Shown: one piece after another, positions 54,431-64,000 of the stretch
Layout: each line of letters opens with the position of its first letter
Numbering within the stretch: the stretch's first letter is position 1
Source of the DNA: Trichostrongylus colubriformis
Taxonomy: Eukaryota > Nematoda > Chromadorea > Rhabditida > Trichostrongylidae
DNA length: 64,000 nucleotides
Assembly: GCA_963978905.1 (NCBI GenBank)
Contig: OZ022261.1
Location: 18,709,582-18,773,581 of the forward strand
Reading direction: 5' to 3'
Position numbers and translations under genes: made by a program
Notes under the pieces: model-generated
What the model saw: only the letters and a program-made list of their open reading frames with translations
Database searches by the model: none
Told to the model about the DNA's origin: nothing

Positions 54431-56860
54431 AAATCGATTTCCATGAATTCTAGTTGCCGTGGGGAGGCAACGATATTGAGACACAACAGAAAGGGTGTGG
54501 GTCAGGAAAAGATTTTGCAACGCGGTGTGAGGCGTGTGAGTTTGGGGAATGGCTGTAGCTGGGTCCTGAGGCGATCACCGTGCCCTATTATACCTAAAAT
54601 AAGCAATGTAGGCTTAGTAATCACCTTAAAACCCGATCTCTCGACATCTTGGGTCGCATGCGAAATTCTGCAACGCAGATTCGTTGCAGTATGTCTCACG
54701 ATATATACCCTGATAGCAGCGAGCTCAAAAGTGAAGTGCTGGTTGCATCGTCAGCGCTTTGGAACGTGTTCAAGGGTAAGGAAAGTATTGCAGTAGAAGT
54801 GCACATACAATCTGAGTTACTGTAACGAAGCAGGGAGCTATCATCCAAGCATCGAGTGTACAAAGGTATGGGCTGATTGTTGACCGCTCCTCGAGAGTAA
54901 ACAACATAATCAGTGTATAAGTAGTGAAGAGCGTGGAATCTCTGATGCGTAACGAAAGCACGCGAAATTGGACGCAAAAGCAGTTAGAACCACTCCGAGG
55001 AGTACAAAACGGATGAGACCTCGTCTCCTAGCACCACCAGTCGTCCACTGCTTAGGAGGGGGGACATTTGCACCCGAATGGAAGGATTTGAGACCACAGA
55101 CATTTCACTAGTGCTCTTACTAACATTCAGTCAGCATCGGTGGAAGGTTATTGAAGGTGTGGGGAGGGTGTATAAGTGGGTTGGATGTGATGATCACATG
55201 TGCATGTGTCCCACGCGTGCTTTTCGTCTTGCATAATGACATCTTCACGTAGGAAGTCCCAATTGACCATGTCCCATCAATTCCCCCGTCAACCTGCAGC
55301 TTGTCTGCCAATTCGAGCCGGCACCACCCGCCCCTTCCCTTCACCGCCCTATATCGTACATCATAATAAATTGCGACGTCTACCTCACAATCAGCTTCGG
55401 GGATACCCACTTGTCACCGAGCCAGCGCTCTGACGACTTTCCCACCACTGGTCGATATATGTCCACATTTTCAGCAGGCAATGGTTGAGCTCCCTATCAT
55501 ATCCGTCCCGAACGAAGGCCCTAATTGGACAGCATGTATGCCATAAATATGCACGTACTGTTTAGCGTCTATATGTATTGGCAAGTGAGTCGAAAGCTTA
55601 GAGGAAATCGATTAGGAGAAATTTCTTTTTTTTCCTCGAGAATAATACGTCCTTTCCTTACCAGCGCTCGGAAATTGACGTGAAATTGTCGCTTCTCGTT
55701 ACGTGAATGTGAGTGTGGCTTGGCGCTTCACATACTCCTCGTCCCTCTCTGCCATTGTCCCTCCCCCCCCTCCCTCCCTCCGAACGATAAGTCAATCGTG
55801 CCGCTCACGTATGCAAATTCGTTCGGTTGCAAAAGAGATACAGAGAGACAGAGATTCAGATGCAGACAGAGGCGATGGACGGACACATTCAAACATTGTC
55901 GCCATCGCATTGGTCGTCACCATCATTGTCGTTGCTGACATCCAATTTATTGTCAACATCGCGGACTGCTTGAAAACTATTTCAACGCGTGGCTTACATA
56001 GCCGTCAAAAATGCCTAATGACATTTGTTGAGAAGAAGATGAAAGCGAAGCGACATGACTTCATTTTGTCACGTCAAACATGTGCACATACATGCAGGGA
56101 AGAAAGCTTTTCACATACGCGCTAGTGTCAACCGTCCGGTAGGGAGGTCGTCTTGTGGTTCTTCGAAAAAGGGATGGTATTCAGTATGTATTCGCTGCTT
56201 CTTCGATGGACGGGTGCACTTCCAGCCATGGCTCTGATCTTGAAACTAGTGGAACCGACTGCGCTTTCCCGTGCCGTGGACGCACATTTTTTGCGGGAAT
56301 AGGGGAGTGAAGTTGAGAGTGGACTGAGATTTTTGCACCTTTTTTTGCATACATGGGACTATTGAATGGAAGGATAAAAAGGAAAACGCGAAAAGATAAG
56401 ATAGAAATGACCAAGTTTTTCAAACTTCATACGCGACATCATAAACTTCGTAATTCTCACGAGCTCAAACATGTTCATCAGTCCATCATCTTCGCTGCCA
56501 TTTTTTACAAAAATAAGGATATAATAGTGTCCAAAAATGTCAAAAGTAACTTCATTGGGTAACTTCTCACATTTTGCATCGAGAGTTATTGAGTGCTAGT
56601 ATATTCTAAGACGCACAACTTGATAAGGGTTACTGAAGCTATAAAGACAATAATGCTATGTGGAATTAGTGGCGGAGCTTCAGACAAACGTCTAAAAGCG
56701 AGTTTCTTACGAAGTTATGTCGCGTTCTCTTGGAACAAAAGCAGAATTTCCGATCAGGATTGTGGAAGTTAAGGAAAGACACACTCAGCTACATACCTAT
56801 TTAAATGGATCAATTTTTAGGTTCATGCACACGTTTTTTCTATACATAATATTTACGGGT
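54431..56860. other. 5' flank of neuroligin; no gene recognised
   Basis: It probably includes the neuroligin promoter. Open frames at 54443-54796 plus, 55120-55410 minus and 55703-56125 plus have no domain resemblance. The 55120-55410 frame contains an ordered-looking stretch (GWCRLELADKLQVDGGIDGT) that I cannot assign. Confidence 0.35.
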
Positions 56861-57062
56861 GGAGGTGGTGTAGCGACAAGTGGAGCGTACTCCCACTCCC
56901 ACGGTGCGAGCATCGAATCCCGCATCAGAGCCCGCCCAGGCCAACCAGTCCTTCTATTCCTTCGGAGCAAGCTGTATAGCATCAGACAAGTCTGGTAGGA
57001 TTAATGCACTGGCTTGTACATCGGCTGTCCCACAGGAGGGATTGATTAACGCCAAGATGTTC
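56861..57062 (+). repeat. ~200-bp tRNA-derived SINE, second copy
   Basis: It starts GGAGGTGGTGTAGCGACAAG (A-box-like), then GAGCATCGAATCCCGCATC (B-box-like ATCGAATCC) about 45 bp later, then GCCCGCCCAGGCCAACCAG and a tail ending GATTAACGCCAAGATGTT. The body and tail match the copy at 46323. Confidence 0.7.
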
Positions 57063-58579
57063 TTCCACCAATCGATTGGAAAGTGTTGGTATCATGACCT
57101 AGTTTTTGCACTATTGATGCCTTATCGCAATGAGTTACGGAGCAGCGATCAGCCGTAGATAGATACAGTATTTTTCAGATTCCTCATCACCGATACTGGA
57201 AGAAAACAAGGTCAGTCGCGGTTTGCGAATACTGATTTCTGGGGTGCATAGTGAGTACCACCTCTTTAGACAATCATGCTGAATAAATCAGAAAAGGAAT
57301 CACTGAAACCATCGTACTAATTGAAATATAATTAGGGGCCGAATGTAGTGCAGAAGGGACCGGTGCGACGTCCCGCTGCGTTTTCGACTTTCCACGTCCA
57401 ACGTGAAAGTGCTGCACGTCGAGATCACTCCTCCCCATCAAGCGCATGAGTATGAGATGGGCGTCTACGTAAAAAATGAAGTCGTGGATGGAACTGAATC
57501 AAGAAAAGGGATGAAGGAAGCATTCGGTGTTGATCTCATTCAGGGATAAGCCATGCATCCTACTTCCGTTGAGAACTCCCGTTGAGAACAGTGGTGGCAT
57601 TTCGATGAAGAGTAAAGTGGGACAACCCATTGTCAAGAGAGCTCTTGTGTTTCGCCGTAGTTCACTGCTCAAAAATACAGGCACAGAGAAGAGAGAATCT
57701 AGGCTATGGAATAATCGAAAACGAAAAGCGCTCAGTACGAAAAAAAGGTGCAAAATTCGTGTCAAACGGAATCTGTCACTGAGTACATTACATTTAATCA
57801 ATGATAAGAATATGGAAGGACTTACTGACAGTTATCATGTGACTAATTTTTTTTCGAGAAAATCTAATCAGATCGACAATAGTTGTGAGCAGGCGAAACT
57901 GAGGAGAATAAGCATGATTTTGGATTAATTTTTCTGCTAATGTAGAGACTTCGTACAGGTGGGAGAAACAAAAATAAATGTTCTACTAGAATTTTTCTTC
58001 CTTCCAAAATATAATATATTGTTTGGATATTACTACTGAGTAATTATCATCGAATGCCGTATAAAATTCGAACAGGAATGATTAAACAGGTCTGGATCCG
58101 TTCAAACATGCGAACGAAGAGGAAGATGCACTGCGTCGCGAAGCGAGAGAATACCCATGGGGGTATACCGGGCTGAACGAGTACTCGTAAACTCTTTGTC
58201 GAAATATTATGCTTAGAGAAACATTGGAAGTAACAGTTGAAACCCCAACAGCCCAGTCAAGAAAAACTCTACGGAAGCCATTGAGTATTTTTCAAGGAGA
58301 ATGGCATATTTTAAAAGTACGTTATTCGTAAACAAGAGCAAGTTTGAGTAATAAACAGTCCATTGTGAAGAAGTACATGCGAAGTGCTACTAAGTGATTC
58401 GTCGTGACTTCGAAGAAGTTTTAGCGCATAAGTTTTGAAGAATTGGGGAATGTCTGGACTACATTAGTGTTTGAATGGCTTTCAACGGACTCTTTCAAAG
58501 GAAGCGTAATCGAATTTAGAGGTTAGCGAATTCAGGCACGAGCGAAAGCAGGCCCAAAGTGGACGGCGCCTATCCATGA
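57063..58579. other. No gene recognised
   Basis: A 133-aa plus-strand frame (57527-57928) is Lys/Arg/Ser-rich without a domain. An overlapping minus frame of 100 aa is equally unsupported. Confidence 0.35.
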
Positions 58580-58868
58580 TTAGTAGAAAGAAGCATGAGG
58601 TGGGTCACGATATCGACCTTGCAACGCTCCAATTACAAAACTGGAATGCATGGTGTACAAGGCGCAAACAAGTATTGTTAAGATAAACACTGTTAGTGCA
58701 AACTCATGCCTGCTCGTTCGAGGTACCTTTGAAGAGTACAAGTGTATGATAGTGGGGTAACACTTACCCATGTGGTACAGAGAAAGGCTTCAGTACAGTT
58801 AGATTGGGTCAGGTCAGGCGGGGAAGCGGCGACAGCGCTCCTTGACGTGGTTAGTCAGTTCACAACGA
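58580..58868 (-). CDS. 3' exons of an unrecognised membrane-protein gene
   Basis: Exon 58726-58580 encodes VPRTSRHEFALTVFILTILV then CALYTMHSSFVIGALQG and ends RYRDPPHASFY-stop: one transmembrane helix and a short tail. It joins in phase 0, across a 41-nt intron (TGG|GTAAGTG … TTCAAAG), to an exon ending at 58768 that reads PPDLTQSNCTEAFLCTTW, with an N-glycosylation-like NCT and two Cys, probably extracellular. The 5' limit of that exon is not fixed; the frame is open to about 58868. It lies 4.2 kb upstream of neuroligin on the same strand. The protein family is not recognised. Confidence 0.5.
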
Positions 58869-59293
58869 AACTAGACATCACATTCGCTTTACTCAATAAT
58901 CCACTGAGAACGTCCTGAGGTCCAACTGCTGGTCCAGTGCTATTAGGTCGTTCGAAAGGCTCTTGCGTTTTCGACTCGTGATTGCAAATGCGCTATCTCG
59001 TCTCGCAGCATGTGTTATCAATCGAGATAAGAACCATGAGACTGCGGAAATTCTTGCCAGCAAAACCCAGGCCTGTTTGCTCGAAATTAGAGATTCAAAA
59101 GCGCGAATTCGTTGAAGGTAGCTTCAAAATCAAGATGATTTCTGGAGCGCTTCTCCTGAAGAATACTGTGCGGATGCCTGAAGAAATGGTGATCGGTAGG
59201 TCAAGTGAGTATGGTGGATGCCGTTTAGTTTCGTGGCCCCGCTCATTCAACTTCTTCAGAGTTTTTTCTGCCACATGGGCTCATGCGTTATGG

Positions 59294-59836
59294 TTAAAGA
59301 CAGCATTAGGGGTAATGTCGTTGTTGAGAAATCCCTGAAAGAAGTCATTCACATGGAATCTATAGGGGTGAGAAGGCTATCTGTGGCGAAATCCCGGTGA
59401 AAAAGTGCGCCTCCGAGTCGTAGAAACGGCGCAACGGATAGAAGCTGCCGCCTTTCGATAGTCGACCCCGCCCCCAAGCGACGTGATTCGTGGTCGACTA
59501 TGATGAGAGGGCCAAGGATATGCGGAAAGACTGAAGGTATTCCGGGGCACTTCCTCACTTTTAACATGAAGCTCACTCCAGAAAATAAATGCTGTCGTAT
59601 TCCCAAACATTCCCTTGTGTTTATTGGCCACATGCTGATGGGAATGTCTTTCGCACTACCCGTCTCTTGATGGAAAGGTCGTCAGCGCCTAGAACCAACG
59701 GTGGGAGGGGGTCCTATTTTTAGGTTTTTGGCCATTTCCATCCGTTTTTCTTCACTGTCTTGTTACTGGGCATCTCGACTTTCCTATTCTACCTCCTTTA
59801 CTCTTCGTCCGAATTTCCCCGAATGCTGCTTCTAAA
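59294..59836. mobile_element. TTAAAG-family MITE, copy 3
   Basis: The left end TTAAAGACAGCATTAGGGGT and right end CCCGAATGCTGCTTCTAAA are imperfect inverted copies. The inner words GGCGAAATCCCGGTGAAAAA and TAGAAACGGCGCAA are shared with the copy at 19469. Confidence 0.7.
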
Positions 59837-60184
59837 TAGGATAGGTTCCTTCCCATTACTCAGCACCGGGCCATGATCTGCAGTTTGCGATGTACAAGAT
59901 CAACGATGTGATTCTAGCGAGTTCCTCCCATTTCCGTAGATAACCACACCGCCGCCAAGCTCACGAGAGTGGCCGCTACCAGCTCGACCCTCGTTCAACC
60001 ACTGTTCAGGTAGTCGTTGATCCTCCTACAGATTCCGGTCCTCATCATATGTCACGATGCAATTAATAAATGGATCCGCAATTAAGACATGGATCTTTTG
60101 CGAGTCGGAGAAGAACAATGTACGATACATAATGTGGAGCTGTCGTTTTTCCATTATGTGAGACTTTAAAATTCTTAAAATTCG

Positions 60185-60290
60185 TTTGAGGGCATGGACT
60201 TCACTAGATTTCCACAGGGCGATTGATACGGTGTGAGCAACCGTAGCGACAAACCAAAAAGGTCCTTCGGAAAGTGAACAATCGTAACTG
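60185..60290 (-). CDS. Possible exon with a hydrophobic segment
   Basis: On the minus strand, after an acceptor-like CTCATGCAG, one frame reads YDCSLSEGPFWFVATVAHTV then SIALWKS before a donor-like A|GTGAAG. It could be an upstream exon of the membrane-protein gene ending at 58580, but no linking exon was found. Confidence 0.25.
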
Positions 60291-60465
60291 CATGAGCTTT
60301 CTGAACTACTTAATGGTTTGACACATACCCATAAAAGGTGTTCTGCTAGCACATGTGCACAACTGGGACTTACTGAAGGGCATGTCACACTCATGAAATA
60401 TTATGCGTGAGCATTCCACAGATATGATTAGACAACAACCTCCACATCCATGACGTTTGAATGTG

Positions 60466-60862
60466 TTAAAGACACCGTTAGGAGCAATTTTGGCAAATTG
60501 GAGGATTACGAAAGTAGAGTTGCTCAGTAATATAACAGTAGAAAAAGAGCGACATAAAACGGCGAAAAAACCAAGAAAAAGGTACCCGAAATTCTCCCTT
60601 CTTTCTCTCGTCCCCTGCGTCTCTGGTCGGAGTGGTCTGAAGACAGGCCAGACAGCCGGCCGCGATTGTTGTCCCGCCCCTCCACGTCGACTCTCCCGGG
60701 CGCATAACGGCATAACGGCATGACGAGCCGCAATAAGACCCCAAGTCGCGTTTTTTTATGCGATTTTCACCACATGTGACCCCTTCTGATGTGAAAGGTT
60801 CGTTTCAGAAAACATGTACTTCCAGATCTCAGTTTTCCCTTGCCCCTAATGGTGCCTTTAAG
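60466..60862. mobile_element. TTAAAG-family MITE, copy 4
   Basis: The left end TTAAAGACACCGTTAGGAGC and right end GCCCCTAATGGTGCCTTTAA are inverted over about 20 bp. 397 bp, non-coding. Confidence 0.75.
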
Positions 60863-63089
60863 GGAGTGGCGCAAGAGGAGCCAGTGCAGCGCCACGGTGC
60901 AAGCAAGCTATCGCGCCATAAGATTCTCGAGTTTCGGACAACTCGCAGAAAATTCTGACAATTCGCATATTCAGTCGATTGATCTGTCTTTTTTCGCTTT
61001 TCAAGCATTAATTGCAATAAATAAAAATACTGTTCGCATATCTGATTGTAGCATAATATCTTGCCTGAGAATTTATTAGAAACCCAGGGAAGATATCTGC
61101 TGCAGGTCACTTTCATAGTGCCATCTGTGTTGCGACTAAATCAATTCGAACGAAACAAAGAGAGATCACGAAGGAAAAGGAAAAGGAAGGAAGGTAGTCG
61201 AGACTTCCATCTAGTTTTTTTTTTCAAAATTGAACACAATAATATTGACAAATGCGGATTTGATTACATACCGAGCGTCGTGAAAATGCCACGCACGACG
61301 CCCCGCCACCTCTAACACCTCATCGGCTCCTCATTCACCACATCACGTCCATTATTCACAGGTTTCAACACGAACTCGATTATAAGCATGAAAATTAACC
61401 AAATTAATTCAGTAAGATCCAAACGAATAAATGATCAGATAATGAGGACCATTTTCTGCGTTCCTCTCCCCAAATTGAATAAAAATTAACGAAGTCCTGA
61501 TTCATGAAGCTCCAGCGTTCGCAAGAATTTCGGATTGTATGTTTCTCAGATGCCCCTAACAAACTCGTCTTACCCCACCCTCCTTCTATGAATTCCATTT
61601 TATCAAATGTGCAGAATTGTTGCATCAAATTCAAAATTTTTATGTTGTTTAGAGTTCAAAAAGAAGTTCTGCGTTCAGCATAAAATATTATAGCCGAATA
61701 CGCATGACTACGAGTGCTCCATCTTCACCTCAAGAACTAGCTCTGTTTGACCTGGAAAGTACTTTAATGTAAGGTACACCCTAACGAAGAAAGAAAGGAA
61801 TGGTGTAATACAAAAGACTACCAGATTTTACGGTTTCATAAAATACTTGTCATTTTAGAGGCACAATGTGGGGTAATTTGGATGTCCAGAAAGGGGAACG
61901 TCGAGAATATAAATACATGACAACGGTCAAGTAATACTGTTTGGTGCGCTCAAGGAGCGCGCCGCATACAAGCAAGCGTGTCACGTGGTGTGCATGACCG
62001 TCGCACACCACAGGTCCACGCGGCTGTGACCGATAGATACCGTCAGCGATAGCGCGCAAAGAAAAACACCATTATCAAAAAAGTTGACGGAGGGAACGGG
62101 AAAAGGACTTTGAATTCCCTGGGTTCTTTCGCACCTCCTTTCGCTTCTTCTTTACAGTCATATTACTTGACACCACTACTCAGTAATCCGCTAGATAACC
62201 TACGTGATGCCTTTCCTTCCTTTCCGAATTTCTTTTCCTTTTTTATTCTTTCCAGCTTCTGTGCTTGCAGCGCTTACATATTAGCTGCTGCAGCTACAGG
62301 ATTGAAAGTGTTATAGTAGATTGAGATTACCCGAAAGTGTGCACGACTGGAAATAGAGGGGTAACTAAAGCATCAGCTTAAACGTCATTGTATAAAATGA
62401 ATTCATACATAGGAAGCACTGGCTGTGATTTAAGGAAACGAAACGAGATTGAAAAGCCTTTCAATGACGTTGCACAGATTCCCGTAGCATCCACGATATG
62501 AGAAAGGGATTTTTCAACTTGATTACAAATCAACGCTTGAGAATTATTATCAAAAATCACTCACAAGTTTTTGAATCCTTGAAATCAGGAAGGTATGTCT
62601 TCCGTCGAGCGGTGGACTAGGGAAAAGGTTTCTACAGCGGAAAACGGTCAAAAACAAAACTTCTGTAAATCAGGGTTAAGGCGACCAGCTCCATCTGCAC
62701 GGTGGCTAACTATGCAGAATTACAGAGAGATCAATAAAAAATTTAGCGATGGCCAAGGTGGCATTGCTACTGCAGTGTGGTCAATTTCTGAGCCGGAAAC
62801 TCTAGCTAAGTTATTGACCTAGGCCAGGAGATTAATCCCATCGATTAAAGCAACCCGAAGATGAAAAGAAAAAGTTGAAGCAAGGGTGCTAAATTACGGG
62901 CAAAGCTTTCTTTTCAGAAGGGGCTTGAGCCCTCATCCCATGCTATGCAACACCTGTCGCAATACGGGCATTGGATAAAATTAGCAGACAATACAAGTCG
63001 AAAATTGGAAGGAAGCTGGATTCTTGGCAACATCTCGATTTCCCTTTGTCGAGTTACTGGTTCCAAAAGAATCATTGTGTTCTTATGCA
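60863..63089. other. No gene recognised
   Basis: Short open frames only (for example 62110-62316 plus, hydrophobic; 62595-62822 plus). None has supporting splice signals or a family resemblance. Confidence 0.35.
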
Positions 63090-63103
63090 GTATTCGTGTG
63101 AAC

Positions 63104-63347
63104 ATGCAAATCGTGCGATTAGTGAGTGCAGTCAGCCTGCTTGTGTGTGTCCATCTCGTTTTGATTGAGGCAATACACATTCCATCACCCCCCAGAGGGC
63201 TTTGAATACACGGAAGGCGATGAAAGTCTACATATTGCACGATGTGAAGGCCAAAATGAACACCAAAAGAGCAGAAAGATAGAAACACGGGCAATTAACT
63301 GGGAAGATTTTTCCTCAGTAAATGGAACGACGAGTTGCAAAGAGATG
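63104..63347 (+). CDS. Candidate secreted-protein gene, first exon with an apparent frameshift
   Basis: An acceptor-like TGTTCTTATGCAG ends 14 bases before an ATG that opens a signal peptide (MQIVRLVSAVSLLVCVHLVL, then IEA). The frame meets a stop at 63203-63205 just after a run of six C (63187-63192). The neighbouring frame continues past the run as EGFEYTEGDESLHIARCEGQ and on to IETRAINWEDFSS, reaching a donor-like TCA|GTAAAT. A one-base error or real indel in the C run would explain the break. A paired-basic KSRK word suggests a processed peptide, but this is weak. Family not recognised. Sequence after about 63360 shares words with a repeat near 23655. Confidence 0.35.
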
Positions 63348-63527
63348 AATCAAAAACTTGCGTCGCTATCAGTGATGCAGAGGACGCGAAAACACGTCCT
63401 CAGTAAGGATCATTTGGGCCAGTCAAATTTACCCCATACTGGGCCCTTTAACAGAGAACTCCTCAGTCCTCGATACCGTAGCCCTGTTGTCTGCAAGGAT
63501 TGCATCCTAATAAAAGCGGAACGGTAA

Positions 63528-64000
63528 AAAAGAAAATTTGGTACTGTTAGACTACATACCACTAACTCAGACAGTGAGCTGGTCAAAAAAATTTGCGCTG
63601 AAACTTCGCCTGTAGTGGTTATTGGAGGTGTTGATCAAGCATCAGAATACGACGTTTTTTGAAGTTGGCACCATTTTGGTACAATGGCACCAACCTTATT
63701 CACCGAAATTGCCAGATATGGCCTATAGGGGTTATTTGGGGTGCCGATCTCACGTATAGCATCCGTTTGAGGCGCTATCGTCCAGTGCACCGCAGCGGTG
63801 CTAGTAAGGTAGGGGTTTTTCCCAAACCTCAGGAAAAAGGTAAACCTTTCTAGCTCTACCAAGGCTTAGGCAAAAATATGTGCTTGAGCATGCAGACCGA
63901 TGGTTGTAAGATAGTAACAGTAAAAGATAATGCAGGAAGGTGTCGCTCACTAGCTACATTGCCACCACTGCAGTACAAATGAATAAGACTGAAGTTTTTG
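63528..64000. other. No gene recognised
   Basis: Open frames on both strands near 63635-63862 are near-mirror shadows of each other. Nothing else could be supported. Confidence 0.35.

Overview
This is a eukaryotic window, most likely from a clade V (strongylid or hookworm-like) parasitic nematode. Three things point there: a many-exon neuroligin gene of nematode type, genes that begin just after a TTTCAG-type acceptor with a very short leader (as expected for spliced-leader trans-splicing), and a dense population of Tc1/mariner, Mutator-like, BEL/Pao and tRNA-derived SINE elements. All exon models were read by eye from splice signals, phase and family resemblance.

Layout. 1-26.9 kb is gene-poor and repeat-rich: a ~147-bp tandem array (785-1400); a Mutator-like non-autonomous element inserted inside an inverted copy of itself (1871-5576); a decayed BEL/Pao pol on the minus strand (7060-8340) next to tRNA-like SINE pieces (8345-8790); a MITE remnant (10110-10429); a composite palindromic repeat (13125-13830); a full-length but dead Tc1 element (15416-16919); and further MITEs. 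A three-exon neuropeptide precursor gene (26984-27475, plus strand, probably nlp-49-like) follows. From 54.4 kb down to 29.9 kb the minus strand carries a complete neuroligin (nlg-1) gene of 18 exons, encoding about 840-864 aa with open reading phase across every junction. Upstream of it are the 3' exons of an unrecognised membrane-protein gene (58580-58868, minus) and a candidate secreted-protein gene at the right edge (63104-63347, plus).

The most striking object is an 8.0-kb LTR retrotransposon (36851-44877) lying antisense in one neuroligin intron. Its LTRs look identical apart from one 24-bp indel. They start TG, end CA and are flanked by the 5-bp duplication GTCCT. The element carries an intact 621-aa BEL/Pao-type gag (DUF1759-like region plus three zinc knuckles) but no recognisable protease, reverse transcriptase, RNase H or integrase. 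It also has a degraded second ORF and, just before the 3' LTR, five hairpins that share a CTTAA loop while their stems differ. It looks like a very recent, pol-less element mobilised in trans. A diverged LTR of the same family, at least four MITE families and a SINE sit in other neuroligin introns, several of them very close to exons, yet the coding sequence remains open.
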